From: Cylindrobasidium torrendii FP15055 ss-10
Lineage: Eukaryota; Basidiomycota; Agaricomycetes; Agaricales; Physalacriaceae
Direction of reading: 5' to 3'
Assembly (NCBI GenBank): GCA_000934385.1
Contig: KN880471.1
Location: 1-64,000 of the forward strand
DNA length: 64,000 nucleotides
Part shown: positions 44,866 to 57,220 of the stretch, in pieces
How positions within the stretch are numbered: the stretch's first letter is position 1
How the letters are laid out: the number at the start of each line of letters is the position of its first letter
Program-made: the position numbers and the translations under genes
Notes under the pieces: model-generated
Database searches by the model: none
The model's input: the letters and a program-made list of their open reading frames with translations, nothing else
Told to the model about the DNA's origin: nothing

Positions 44866-47800
44866 CTAAAGGCCCATGTGAGAATGACGGGGGCCAGGCT
44901 CGCTCATGATCCCATAGTTGTTCATGAAATTCACCCATCGGTCATCCATCATCTCATCGGCGTTGATGCCTGTCCCGACCCTCAAGCCTCCGCCAATGCC
45001 TGTCCCATCGCCCATGCCATGCCCCGGGCCAATTCTTCCACCACCACCACCAAAACCCAGTCCCATTCCAGGACCTACAGACGTCTCATGGAATAGTCCG
45101 TCCCATCCTTGAGTGAGGTCTGCAAATGTCGTGTACTGGTTGTGAGGATACATCGCCCGCGACTCCATCATGGATTGTTGTTGCTGTTGTTGTTGACCAA
45201 AAGAGGATATCGATGGCAGTCTCACCTGCCCACTCGAGTGCATCCTCGGCGGCCTCCCTTTAGCTCTCGCATCTCGTCCTTGGTATCCTGACGGCTGCAT
45301 TCGAGTTAATGGCTCGTTCAATATCGGTGGTAACTGGTTTGTGTGAAGGGGACCAGAGAAGTCAAAGTCAAACGGCGCCGATGATGGAAATGATTGGTGG
45401 GTGTCCGGCAACACAGGCGGTAGATGGACCGGCATCATCGGTGGCGGCGCCATATCGGGTGGCATATTATCGGGGACGGTCATCGGCAGCGTGGTCAGCG
45501 CCTCACGGGCCTTCTCCAGCATCTGCTTGAGGACAGGCTACACCATCCGTCAATATAGGGACTACTAGGTTAGAGCAGAGTACTTACTACAGCACGCAGC
45601 GCACGGCTACTGATGTTGGATGCGTCCTTGAATACTGAATAAATACTTTCTAGTTGGTCAAGCGCGCATGGTTGCAGTGGTAAATGCGCGCCCCGGATAG
45701 CGATGGTGCCAACGACAACCTGTGGGGGGTGAGTGTCGTCCCACCAATAGCACGAACATTGCTTACCGCTGCTGTGAATGCGAAAGACCATATTCGCCAT
45801 ATCCTAGACGAAAGTGCGGGTTTCTTGTAGTATTGTGCTCGTGTGTCTTCGAGGACTATGCAAGCACTGGTATATGCAGCCCGTACAGAAGGCCCGTAGG
45901 GACTGGAGAGCGGATCGCTAGGGTAATCCATCATCGCCTGTGTGAAGCAAGCACGGTGGAGGAACAATTGTACTGGACACAAGGTAAATGCACAGTCTAT
46001 GAGGTAGAAACTGGGCACCGACTCAGATCTTTGTAGTGCGACCTCACGAAATTTCGCATTGACAGCGCCGTGGTGCCCTCGTGGGATGGTCTAGATGGAT
46101 TCTCCGTGCCAAAATCGCGAATTTTCTTGTCTAGCTCCAGGATCTTTTCATACGGGGGCGGTTTCGCTGATAGTGAGACACGAACAACCTCGAGCAGCAA
46201 GTCGGCGCTGAACTTGAAGCCCCATATTCCAACTGCAGCTCAAATTAGCGGACTGTAGGAGAACACCGTCAGTACATACAGCCAAGAGGCACCTCGCCAC
46301 TCTGGTACTTGGCCTCGTCTTCTGGTGATGGAATTTTGCATGTAAGAAAACCTTGCGGCAACACTGGGGGCCTTCCTGTTACCAGGGACTGGATGTTATG
46401 TTAGCTCACGCTGTCCACAGTAAGCCGCAGAGCATGTACCTGCCAGGTGTTTGCCGAGACAAGATTCCACCAGTATACACGCCTATCGTAAGCTTCTTTG
46501 TCCGAGAATCCCCATGTTGTAGGGTCGATGTCTGCCATAATCGACGATGAGCAATCTCATTATGTCTAACGAGGGAGACGCACGACAGCCAATCTATGTT
46601 TGAGGATTAGGATACCAAAATGCGGGAAATCGACAGGGGAACGTACTCGAAGCGCGACTTGCATCGCCAAACTGAGCAACGTTGAGGACGTCTCAAGGTT
46701 CTCTTCCTTGCCACTGAGGCCATTGTAGATGCTCATGAGATGAATCACCTATATGGAATCAATAACAGTGAAGAGCTCTGGAGACTTAATTGTTCACCTT
46801 GACAGAGACGAAGGACTCCTCAATGAGAAGAGGTTGTAAACACAAAGCTGCTTGTGCCAACTTGTAATAGTGCTGTGCCTCTGCGCTGTAAGGAGGCAGG
46901 TCAAGGTCTACCATCGCACCGACGCCTAGCACAACAAGCAAGAGTGCAAGATCATGAGGGCCGTACTCGACTTCTTCTTTCTTGTAGATGATCTCTGCCA
47001 GGTCGCGCATCTGTTTGCGCGAGACAATATGGAACATCCAAGAGAGGTGTTCGAGAAATGTGTCGACAAGTGCATGCGCGCGCTGGAGTGGCGGTAGAAA
47101 TGACTCGATAGACTGCATGACGGTCTTCTTCGGGAATGTCTGGGGTGCGAAAGGAAAGTATCGGCAACAGATGCTGATCTCTTCGGGAAGATAGGATATG
47201 TCTAGTTCCGTGAGAGGGGGCGGGCGTGTATGAGGCGCCTTGGGGAAATCGGTAAGCAGTAAAGTAACCATGATATGGTTCAACAGACCTGGAGCACGTC
47301 GAAGAACTGGGTGTCTCCGTCTTCAGCTATCCGAAGAACGCCCATAGCATTTGAGAGACTGGTCGTCTGCTGCGGCCGCGGTATCTCTTTGGGTTCGTCC
47401 GGTGGAGGTGGGGGTGATGATTGTTCCTCGTTGGGATCGACATCTTCGTACTTTTGGGCGAGAAGAGGATGTGGTTCGTCAGAGTGTCCAAGGTATGCAA
47501 CTGCGAGGGCGTCTTCCAAAGCGTGCATGCGGGCTTCCAGGTCCTGTCGTTGAGTTTCGAGATGTTCAGTGGCAGCCAGAACGAACCTAAGGAGTCGTCA
47601 GTGTCATCACTCGGATGCAGAGTGGGAAAAGGTATACCGGCCACCCTCGCCAGGAGGGACAGTCCCTTGGAGGTTGTCAGTGGTGTCCTTTAGAGAGTAA
47701 CGTCAACTAACCGTTGGGACAAAGTGACCCACAGCCACGCTTGACGCAGGTGGTACATGGAACAATCCTGTCGCACCGAATCTTGAGTCGACGACACTCT

Positions 47801-47999
47801 GCGCATGCGATTTCGCCTCTAGATGGTCACTATGGAGCAAGGAGACAGCATTGGTCTATCAAACGTACCGTTTGCGTTTATTAGCCTTGTTATGGGACTT
47901 TGTGAGCGAAAGGAGGGCGCTCTGGTCGTCCGGTGCGGGCGGTGTCATGCGTTGCGTAGAGGACTCGCCATTTTTGTGGTAGGGATGGTAACCAGCCAT
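44866..47999 (-). CDS. Zn2Cys6 transcription factor with fungal_trans domain
   Basis: Nuclear DNA-binding regulator. Thirteen exons (47999-47869, 47818-47712, 47665-47638, 47586-47289, 47238-46798, 46748-46647, 46593-46587, 46531-46440, 46388-46280, 46232-46023, 45972-45767, 45719-45588, 45537-44866) give 844 residues. A basic KANKRKR stretch precedes the zinc cluster CAECRRLKIRCDRIVPC (cysteines 49, 52, 59, 65, 68, 77). The CPNGTVPPGEGGRFVLA linker and a coiled coil are typical of one basidiomycete subgroup. The fungal_trans region includes SFLPPLQRAHALVDTFLEH, WMFHIVSR, and YDRRVYWWNLVSANTWQ, where the conserved WW doublet is followed by GRPPVLP. The C-terminal 220 residues are Pro-rich, with a Q7 run and a Gly-rich segment, probably the activation domain. 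Exon 7 is only 7 nt. Targets cannot be inferred. Confidence 0.92.
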
Positions 48000-48955
48000 A
48001 GTCACGGCTGTAGAGGATACTGGGAAGAACTGCGCGCGCCTGGGGACGGAAGATGAACGTCGGAAACAAGGAGTATAAGGATTTCGATCACGGAAGCAGT
48101 CTTCTGATTGACGCGTGATCGGTAAGTCGCGTTAACAGAGTATTAGAGTAGCACCGCCACGAATTCGAGAGAATGGGCCTTTCAAGCCGCCTCTGCAACG
48201 GAAAAGCGCCCTTATAACACCGCTGCGTCCGCCGTGGATAAGGTATAGTCCAAATGATCCCAAAATCCAAGCGATTGCGCAGTATCCGCAGGCATCCACG
48301 CCATGAGATGAATGCCAGGAAATTGCTCAACTGAAAGTCATCGAAGGGAACCCAGGCACACGAAAATCCAGGGACTTTTCTGATGGAATTCCGTTCAACG
48401 ACTGCGGTGCAAGGTCACGAGCAGCATGGCCTCAGTGTATTCAAGAATCAAAATCTCACCAAGGTAATTCAAAAGGTCCGTTGGGATTCATATAGATTCG
48501 AAGTTTAGGTTGCCTATCGAATGACTAGAGGCCGATTCATAAGACGTGTGGCCTCGTATGGCTCAAAGTTGCCATGCATGCTTTGAGTGCGGCGAAGCCA
48601 CCATCTTTTCGCAGACCTTGCCGGCAACCCCCATTGTACTACTGCGGACCTGGCTCAGCATTTCATTCGAATATCGACTTCTGCTTCAGTGATACAGTCA
48701 TCATAGATGCCATTGATGTTGCATGGTGCTTGTATATGTAATATTCTCTGAATTTTTGTTCGAGTTTAAACGTTTACACGCTACCTGTCCTTCGGGGCTT
48801 GTGCGGCCTCAAAGCGATAACCGGCGGCAAGGACGTATTACTGGATTGATCGATCGTTACTTTTTCCTCGACGTCCACAACGACACCCATACTAGCCCAG
48901 AAACTTGAGATTTGGGAAAACTTGTTCCAAGCTGTTGTAATCTACTTCACTCGGG
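48000..48955. other. divergent promoter region, regulator and JIP5
   Basis: Head-to-head spacer of 956 bp. A minus open frame at 48088-48330 is basic and unrecognised. Nothing else supported. Confidence 0.4.
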
Positions 48956-50692
48956 ATGACATCAATCCCGCTCGACGCACAGGTTTTCGACTTGGTTTTC
49001 CACCCATCGCATTGCACGGCATATGTGTGCACTCTTTCCGGCGAAGTCAAGGCAACAGCATTCGACCACACAGGAAGATATCAACCAGTATTCACCACCT
49101 CTGTATCCCAACGGTCATGTCGTGGCATATCTATTACCGCAGATGGGAGCTCGTTATACGTTGCGGGAAAGGGCAAAGCTCTGCAGTGCGTCGGATATCT
49201 TTCATAATATGGAAGACAATCTGACGAGTCAAAGAACAATAAACACTATAGATGGGCGACTTGTGCAGAGCCGCTCGAAAGCACACGAGTGCGGTTTACC
49301 TCTGGGGCAATCACCCATTGCTTACTTTACACGCCTGCAGCGCTCCCATAAATTGTGTTAAATACCTAACCTCTTGGCTGGTGTCAACGGGGGATGATGA
49401 TGGGGTTATCAAAGTGAGTAGTTCCTCCTCAATCAGACCCTGCTCGCTGGACTTTGCTCACACCCAAGTCACAGCTTTGGGATCCTCGGCAGAGGGAGTC
49501 AACTCGGACGTACACCCACCACTTCGATTACATTACGGATTTTTTATGGCTGGAGGATAAAAAGCAGCTTGTAGCAACAAGGTAATTCTCCGATTCCCAT
49601 CCGAAGTATACCAAAATAATGATCACTAGTGGGGATGGGTCTCTGTCCGTCCTTGACGTAAGGGCCAAAAAGACTGAACCCTTGGCGCATTCCGAAGACC
49701 AAGAGGATGAACTTATGGCGATAGCCCCAATAAAAAGGTCCAACATTCTCTATAACTCCGACGACCTTCACTCATAAGTATTAGTGGAACAAAGTTTGCC
49801 GTCGGGATGCAAACTGGCGTGCTCAGCATATTCAATCGCAGCAGCGGTTGGGGCGACTGTGTGGATCGTATTCCAGGGTGCGCACGCGTCTATTACACAC
49901 TCGCCGTCTGGCCGGCTCAACTGCGCATACAGCCATCCCCAGTCTGTAGACACACTTTGCGGGCTTCCGGAGTCCTTCCAAGATGTCGACTCTGGCAGTA
50001 CTCTCCTCACAGGCTCGTCTGACGGGATCGTTCGCGCCATGCAGGTGTTTCCTACTCGACTTCTCGGCGTCGTCGCAGACCACGGCGAGTGGCCTGTTGA
50101 ACGAGTTGGGATTAGTGAGGCTATGGAACATTTGACAATTGACGGACCGGAAAAGCCAATCAAGGAGGGTGCGCAGAGGGATGATGATGGAGAAGAGGAT
50201 GAAGACAACGCCCCCGTAGACCAAGGCCGTTGGTGGGTCGGGAGCGTCGGCCACGACGAGACTCTGCGCCTTACTAGCTTGCGAACCGCACTCCAGCCGG
50301 AGCATCTCAAGCGTGCGGAAGATGACGCAGCTGAAGCAGTTGTAGGCGGAGAATCTGGCGACGAAAGTGAAGGGGATGAAGACGAGGACGTAGAGGCAGA
50401 TGATGGCGCGGAAGAAAGCTCAGACGAGGACGCTTCAGAATCTGAAAAAGTCAAAATGCCTATCACGACACAAGCAGCTACTGAAACTCTGGATGGTGAT
50501 CAAGATGAGCCAAGCGGTGCTGATGCTGGAGAAGACGCGCAGGAAGAGAGCGACTCTGACGACTCTGACGCTGAGCCACAATCGGGGAGGAAGCGCAAAA
50601 CAAAACCTCCACCAAATCCTCTCGCTGCAAAGCGTACAAAGGGAAGGAACGAGATGGAAGAGACGGGTGGAAAATTCTTTGACGACTTATGA
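48956..50692 (+). CDS. JIP5: WD-repeat ribosome-biogenesis protein JIP5/WDR55
   Basis: Nucleolar WD40 protein needed for 60S subunit biogenesis. Seven exons (48956-49185, 49235-49288, 49341-49413, 49475-49581, 49630-49737, 49785-49877, 49933-50692) give 474 residues, as in the family. The propeller starts with LDAQVFDLVFHPSHCTAYVC. Repeats are visible at GRGISITADGSSLYVAGKG, HDAPINCVKYLTSWLVSTGDDDG, KLWDPRQ-like VIKLWDPRQRE, HHFDYITDFLW, ATSGDGSLSVLDVR, and LLTGSSDGIVRAMQVFP. GRWWVGSVGHDETLRL closes the propeller. The last 130 residues are highly acidic (Asp/Glu/Ser), then basic (GRKRKTKPPPNPLAAKRTK) and end in FFDDL, the JIP5 pattern and a nucleolar signal. Intact. Confidence 0.93.
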
Positions 50693-51318
50693 GGTATGTC
50701 AACTGCATTTGTAGCATGATACGACCAAATATCCCATCTCCGTGCAGTATACAGTCAGCAGTATCGTGGTGACCGAATTCGAACTGAATCCAGTCGTCCA
50801 AGCAAACGAAGCTTACGCAGAACAACGTCTGATAGCAGCTGCGCATTGACCAGACGGAGCGCCGAACGCATTCAAACACTCTTTCCCGCTTGCCTCAATA
50901 TTGAGACCGGTTTGAAGATGATATTCAGTCTTGAAGCTGGAAGCCTCTTTTGGGCCACGGACGCGCTTACGTAATCATCGGCTAGGAACAATGAAAACTC
51001 GCCGACCTATTACGTCAACGTCACAAGGCAACGGAATTGGCGAATAATCATCGTGACCTATAGTTTTCAAACCTTCGAGTCCCTTGAATCCATGCCCGTT
51101 ATGATAGCGGTCTACTGGTACAGGCGAGGCGGCTCCCTCTCCGCCGTTATGCTAGGCATCGGGATTTGGGAATGCAGGTTCGCGCGCGCGGTGATGCGTT
51201 GATGGTGGAGGGCATCGCCGCGCTTCAAATTTGCCTACCCGTCTGGAACCGTTGTCCGCGGAGAAAGATGCTTGTCAATATTCGAGCTTCGCTGCGTCTG
51301 CATCTTCTCTATTGTGGC
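50693..51318. other. intergenic, no gene seen
   Basis: 3' flank of JIP5. No recognisable coding sequence. Confidence 0.4.
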
Positions 51319-52220
51319 CTGCAGCTGACAATCGTTATGCGAGTCCTACTGATGAGTTTTCGACGAGAGCGCGTTCGTTCGTCGGGCCTTGCGCCCTCCG
51401 ACAATCCTATCACCAACAGTAACTGCAGAATGACTCCGCCAAGACGTCCTACGTACAGCAGCATCTCTTTGCGATAGACAAGGTTTGCAACGCAGGCGTA
51501 TGTTTGGTCTATGAGGCAGAATCCATTTACTTTGCAGTCCCCTCGGCCTCGATGGTCGCATAATAGTGCCATTGAGGAATAATTTGACTACTGGGTCAGA
51601 CAAAATGTTCGCTTGGTTCAAGGTATGTTCGAGCAAAAACCATGTATCTTTCCTACTTACAGGACAAGGAATTTCATGGTCCATGGGATTCGAAGGTCGA
51701 GGGTCGAAGCCTTGCTTATGTTGAGCTTCCTACGGTGCTAAGTTAGTCGCGGCATTCCGGCGTACATACGGATCCACAATGAGGCGCGCCCCGAGTCCAC
51801 TACGACTGAGCGGTTTGAAGGGAATGCGATGTCGGCCCTCGCTATTATTCCTGCTTTCCTCCCCTAAAGTTGGGCCCACATCGCGGTGCCAGGCTCGAAT
51901 CGAGCTGGATTGGTGACGGTTAGCCCCATACATCGGCAAGGCGGGAATTTGCTGGTAATTTCCTTCACGATTGTCTGTATCGTCCCAGATCAGGGACAAA
52001 CAGCACCTGGCTGGCACACATCACCATCAGCTCCACAACAAAGTACACCTCAGCAAATGCAGGTGTACATACCCAAAATGCCTTCCATTCTTCGCCCAGG
52101 CGAACGACTGAGCCTGTACATACGCTTAGAGAAGACCTTCAACCTCACTACTTGCACAATGGACGTTAAGGAGTTTTCTCTCACGGAAACTAGCTTCGTA
52201 CGTGATCTGCATGATTGCCC
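51319..52220 (+). pseudogene. broken arrestin-like coding stretch
   Basis: Several open segments read like one protein but do not join into an intact frame. 51326-51570 is open except for one TAA at 51420. 51536-51745 (TTGCAG acceptor, then an intron at 51622-51662) carries GRIIVPLRNNL, KMFAWFKDKEF and VEGRSLAYVELPTVL. A plus-one shift leads to IPAYIRIHNEARPESTTTE. An in-phase intron at 51814-51868 and one at 51957-52000 lead to MPSILRPGERLSLYIRLEK and FSLTETSF before a GTACGT donor. The beta-strand pattern and the PGERLSLYIRL motif resemble an arrestin C-domain. Later open patches at 52450-52650 and 52680-52790 may be more of it. I read this as a decayed gene; an intact gene with unusual splicing is possible. 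Confidence 0.3.
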
Positions 52221-53040
52221 ATGATATGCGCCACCTGGTGCCGTCGGGCGCACCTTTTGGTACCGATATATACGACGCGTACCATATACCGACCGGCCGG
52301 CCTTCGGGGGTCAGTAATAGGTCGATTGTCGACGCCTCCTGGACGCCTCACAATAAGGCTTGACCAGGTTCGCCCTTAGCAGGTGCCCTTAGGGAACATA
52401 AAAAGGCCATACCGACAAGGATCACTCGGTAGATGTGACCGACGAGGGTCACCACGGCACGAAAAGATGGACTACATATGCCACAACCTAGACAAGCTCT
52501 TATGGTTATGAAACATACTTCCCGCCATGAATCTACTGTTCGTTGTGAAGGTCTTATCGAGCGCACCGTTCAAACACCTAAGGTTCGACCGTCCGCGTCA
52601 GTGTCTATAGCCCACGAAAAAAAATTCGGAGGTTCAATAGCTGCCTATTAGGGTAAACAGAGTAAGTCACGCTCTACGAGAACCAGATATGGGGCGATGG
52701 TCCTGTATTCGGTGCCATCATATCGCCTGAACTGGACTGCATCCAGATTTGATCGGAGAGGTTTGGTTCACACAACCCTGATATAGACCTTCACCCGAAC
52801 ACTCAGTTTTCAAAACACTTGTACGCATGGTGGCTCTTTGATGCAATTGAAGTCAATCGCATCAATTTCCTATGGGTAGTTCCATCATGTCCCAACGTGC
52901 CCATCATTACCACATAGGCCCCGAGGCATATAAGTGGCCAGTTGTTCCTCTGACGGCAAGTTTGTCCCCCGGTTTATCTGCATCTTGGCATCGCGTCTGC
53001 AGCGATACCGTTTTCTTCATTCCTCACCCTGGCGCTCCGA

Positions 53041-54686
53041 ATGCTTTCTTCTCCACCTATGCCTGCCCCTACGGATGACCTGCCTTGGCCTGAGCTAGGG
53101 AACGTATCCAGAGGGGCTACGCGGGGAAACCAAGGTCAGAAGGGAGTCCTTGGTTCCCCGGATAAAGACGGCCGCTGCACTCTCCAACTACGAGTGCAAC
53201 CAGGGGTCTTGGCCGTCAAGTTAAACAAAGACGCTAGCGACTGGTATAGGACACTCGACAACGAAGTCAACCGCGCGCTCAAGATGACCAAGACCTACTG
53301 GCGAAAGGCGCGCAGGCGGCAGGACTACGACGCTCGCGCGGATCAAGACCATATGGAGCTTCACGAATGGCTGCAGCAGTTGAAGGACAAGACTATGTCC
53401 CACCTCGAGCTCTTGATGCAGAAGGGCGATATTCAAGGCCCTCCCTACATCATGTCGGATGAGCTCGAGCTCACCTTCATGCGAAAGTTTATGGAACGCC
53501 AGGCGGCCGGCATCCCCCACAATCCCAGACTGCGCAACCTCGGCGAAAGCAGCTACCCTATTCGTGATGATCATTCCGTCGACTCAGGATCTCCGGACTT
53601 ATCTGAACATGGCTACGGCGACCACAAAGTGCGGGCGGGTGTTGGTGAGTGATGTTCTCTCAGCCTATACTCACAACGCTCACACCGTAAAGATTGCTCA
53701 GACGGTTCAAGCTATATGAACTCATCACGCAATTCCCATTCCCCCGGAATTCGCTCTCAGGAAAGCATGTCGCAAGAGGCGGTGGCGTCAAGTGAGTTCG
53801 CGCATCCGTATCCCTCGAGGGCTCCAGTAACGATCTCTAGAACAAGCACTCCACATTTCTCGCACAAATCTTGCGCGCGCCCAAAAAGATACTCAAGATG
53901 CATTTTTGAGATACACCGCTTGTCTCGACGCTGAAAGGCATGCACGACAATCTGTTTTATCGGCGGAGAAGCGAAGGGACGACATAAGTGAGCACTGCAG
54001 AGGCCCTTCTCCCCACTACCCATTGATACCAATGCTCAGTGTCAGCTCTCCTCGCGTATACACAAGGCCCACCATTCGGTGGAGGTGCGTTTCATGCACA
54101 TTCCCCTTCAACAACTTTGGAAACTGACACTCTTGGTAGTTGACCCGCGGCGCGGCCATTCGATAACGCCCATCGACGAGAGCCAACGATACGCCGACGT
54201 ATGTCCTCCCTCTCATCCCGTGCAGCCAACATCAGCATGCTCACGGTGTCTATCCGTAGTCAATATCCCGCCCGGGGAGCAAAGCTCTAGATTGGCCCCC
54301 AGAGGATGGCCAGTCAGTGTACGGGGATGCCGCTATGACACCTATGGACGTGAGTAGAGTTATCGCTTCTAATACCTCGTCCTCAAGAAATTACAGGACC
54401 CCTCAGGGCGGGGAACGGGCCGCAAACACTCAAGAACATGGGAGGGCACCTCACCTCTTCAAGGCAAATCTTCATAAAACCTCTGCTGCGCCGTCGCTGA
54501 CGTTGAAGACTAGATGGCTACGATATGCACCCGCAAGACTGGGCAAACAGCGGTGGGCCGGAATATCGTTCGTCTGATCTCGGCATCCCGCCCCCACGCA
54601 AAAGGATGCACCACATGATGTCGGGTTTCGAGGTCCTCACAAACGCTGCAATGCAAATGCCGCCTACGCCTACATTCCATCAATGA
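53041..54686 (+). CDS. hypothetical protein, nine exons
   Basis: Exons 53041-53644, 53693-53791, 53841-53987, 54040-54084, 54140-54198, 54236-54245, 54291-54349, 54397-54463 and 54514-54686 join in phase to 420 residues. The N-terminal 200 residues are charged and mostly helical (NEVNRALKMTKTYWRKARRR, HEWLQQLKDKTMSHLELLMQ). A Ser-rich linker follows, then a coiled coil of about 50 residues (RTNLARAQKDTQDAF, RHARQSVLSAEKRRDDI). The C-terminal third is Pro/Gly/His/Met rich and probably disordered (SDLGIPPPRKRMHHMMSG). No signal peptide, membrane helix or known domain. Exon 6 is 10 nt, and the last intron begins with GC. The start at 53041 is the first ATG in frame; an upstream exon is possible. 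I do not recognise the family. Confidence 0.6.
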
Positions 54687-56774
54687 GTGTACTATACCCA
54701 AGCAGCATCCATCGCTGAAGGCGGCCACCCATCAACCCATTTACGTGGACGCTTGCTTCCCGATTCCAATCGCGTTCTCAGGAGCCTATATCCATCATTT
54801 GATTTGTTTTGCTCTCGTGTCTGGTCATTTTAAGTAGTATTTAATTGTATGTACCATTTATCCACAGGATTTGTAGATGCGGGTTATGCGTCGCCATCGA
54901 CCATCATCTACGTCGGCCGCGAGCAAAATAATATGGAAATGCCAATGTGCGGGTCGGACTGGGGTCGGAGAACTTGTGCTGCATTCGTCGGTGCCGTCGC
55001 ACCGTGGCTTTCCTCGGAGCGCTTTCATGCTGGGGAGCGCTCATGGGCGCAAATGAGCTGAATAGGTCTGAGTCCTGGGCTACAGCTGTTGCAGATGTCC
55101 CATGCGCCATGATGATGGAGGGCATATGTACAACACTCAATGTTGACGGGCGTGAAACTGCTTCAGAGAAGCGTATTTCTGGCCCTCGAGACCAGACCAT
55201 TCATTTCAAAGGAGTACCTATCTCAAATGCAGCTTCGAATTCAACCCCCTTCATGAAGCACAGATAAACTCGGAAACGGGCTGAATCCGAAACTGGGAGT
55301 TCGGGATGCGTTAGACTTCTAAGGGTCGGCGATCCGTTCAATTTCCAAACGGAGATACCGGCGGACTCCTATCAGCTTGGGTGGGTGCAATCAAACGGAC
55401 TGTTGTATGTAGCATAAACATACTCAGAATTTAAATTCGTCAGGTGGGCCAAAAAGGAAAGATCACATCCATTTTCGCAGCAGAAACGTTCGAGCCAGCT
55501 CAGGGACTAGATGGTTAAGTTCTTTGGTTATGGCACTCAATAGGTACTCCAGTCTCGAGATCGAACCCATGGGGATACCCATATGCACCCCCGGAGGGCT
55601 GCGCGCACGGTCATATTTTCTTCGTCCTACCGTGGCCTCCTGAGGCATGCCGCAAACAAGAAACGTAAATTTGCATGACTCCAGCATGTAGATTTGCATG
55701 ACCCCAGCATGCAGATTTAACGAAAGAATGCACGTGCATCGGCGAGTTCGAAGAGTCTGCAGCGCCGACACCGAGTCGCGTCAGCCTTCCTGTACTATAT
55801 TGAAGCCTCAGAAAATTCTCTGAGGACGGATTCGACTTCCATGCAATGTGTCCAGCTAAACGACTGGGTTTTCTAGCGCTATGCCAGATTAACGATTAAC
55901 TTAGCAGCCGTTTTACCGGCGGTAACTTGAGGCGTACTACGCGCATAGCGAGTATTTGGCACCGAAGCAGAACAACTCATCAACGTCTGAGGTACTCGGA
56001 CGATTTTGAATCATACAGTACATACAGTAATGTGGGGGAATCAGTACTCGATGCTGGCACCGAACATCCGACCGAGCATTTGCGCTCACAAGAGCGGGAC
56101 CGTACCCAAACTTGATCGTAGTCCTTCTAAAGTCTATTGGTTTCGATCGTTTCAAACCCTTAGATACGGGCTGGTTTGGTGATAAAACCTTATCTGGTTG
56201 ACCATGGTTGACAGCTAAGTAGTTTGAGCCATTCTGAGTACCTCCTGGTTGCAATCAATAGGGTCTTCCTTTCCTTTCCTTTCGTACATCTTATCATTTG
56301 TTTACAGCAATTTCGCGCTGTTTTTCGTTGGCCCGGAATAAACTGCTCGGTGCTAGCGACCTGAATGGCGCCGATCAATGAGTATCCTTTCAATGTCGCC
56401 AAGGACTTGAAGGATCGACGAAAGCGGTGTGAGAGACTTCGATGGCTCAAATATCCTGACCCACTTGAGCTACAGAAAGTATGAAATGTGTGAGCTCGAG
56501 AGCATATCTCTGTATTCGGTGTCAGACGTGCTAGGGGGCTTCACTTATACGCGTTTGAGGTATGAATGAAGGAACAAGGGAAATTGGCTGGGATAGTTCG
56601 AGTGCTGAATCTCCCTGCGACAGAATGTATAGCCCTTTGGGCATAGTCACTTACAACGCCTCAACTTGAACTTGCTTGCTTACCGCATACCACATGGCCA
56701 CTCGTGATTGCCTCCGATCGGAGGGAGTCGGCACAAACCCGAGTTTCGGAATTGCACTCCTTCCAACCACCATC
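54687..56774. other. gene-poor 2.1 kb
   Basis: No gene assembled. Overlapping frames on both strands at 54904-55267 have no domain. Contains two copies of a 23-bp tandem repeat at 55669-55714 and a TTTCC pentamer run near 56269-56283. Confidence 0.35.
55669..55714. repeat. two-copy 23-bp tandem repeat
   Basis: ATTTGCATGACTCCAGCATG followed by TAG, then the same 23 bases with two substitutions (ACCCC for ACTCC, GCAG for GTAG), then ATTTA. Each unit also contains the palindrome TGCATG-like core. No function assigned. Confidence 0.7.
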
Positions 56775-57220
56775 ATGCACGGCACCCTCGTTCGTCGCGC
56801 GCTCGGCGGGCTCGTCCCACCCAAGATTGCCACCCCGAAGCTCGTCGTACGCTTCCCTCTATCTCAGCATCTTGATGTCCATGCTGAAAATGCTGTCAGT
56901 CTGGCGGATCGGGCGAGGGCCTCACTCCTCTCGTGAACTTCTACTCCAAGCTGCCCAAGGGCAACGCTGCGCCTCCCTCTGGATTCAAGGCGCGCTTCTT
57001 CAACGGTGAAAACGCCAGCGGCAAGCCGTTCCTCGCGTTCATCATCGGTCTCTGGGCCGTCGGCTACACTCTCGATTACCAGAGTGCGTCTTCATATTCT
57101 TGCACCTCTACTTCGCTCACCTCAGCTTTCTCTAGCCCACTTGAGTGAGTCACCTATGTCAGCTCTACTATACGGAGTACTGACAGACTTCCAGAGCACC
57201 ACAAGAACCACGCGCACTAG
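56775..57220 (+). CDS. ATP17: mitochondrial ATP synthase subunit f
   Basis: Small membrane subunit of the F1Fo ATP synthase stator, inner mitochondrial membrane. Four exons (56775-56846, 56900-57083, 57136-57144, 57195-57220) give 96 residues. The N-terminus MHGTLVRRALGGLVPPKIATP is basic and amphipathic (import signal). GEGLTPLVNFYSKLPKG is the matrix-side family motif. FLAFIIGLWAVGYTLDY is the single membrane helix, and HLKHHKNHAH the conserved His/Lys-rich end. Exon 3 is only nine nucleotides; it and the short last exon are required to rebuild the conserved tail. Identification is from motif order and size and is firm. Confidence 0.93.
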
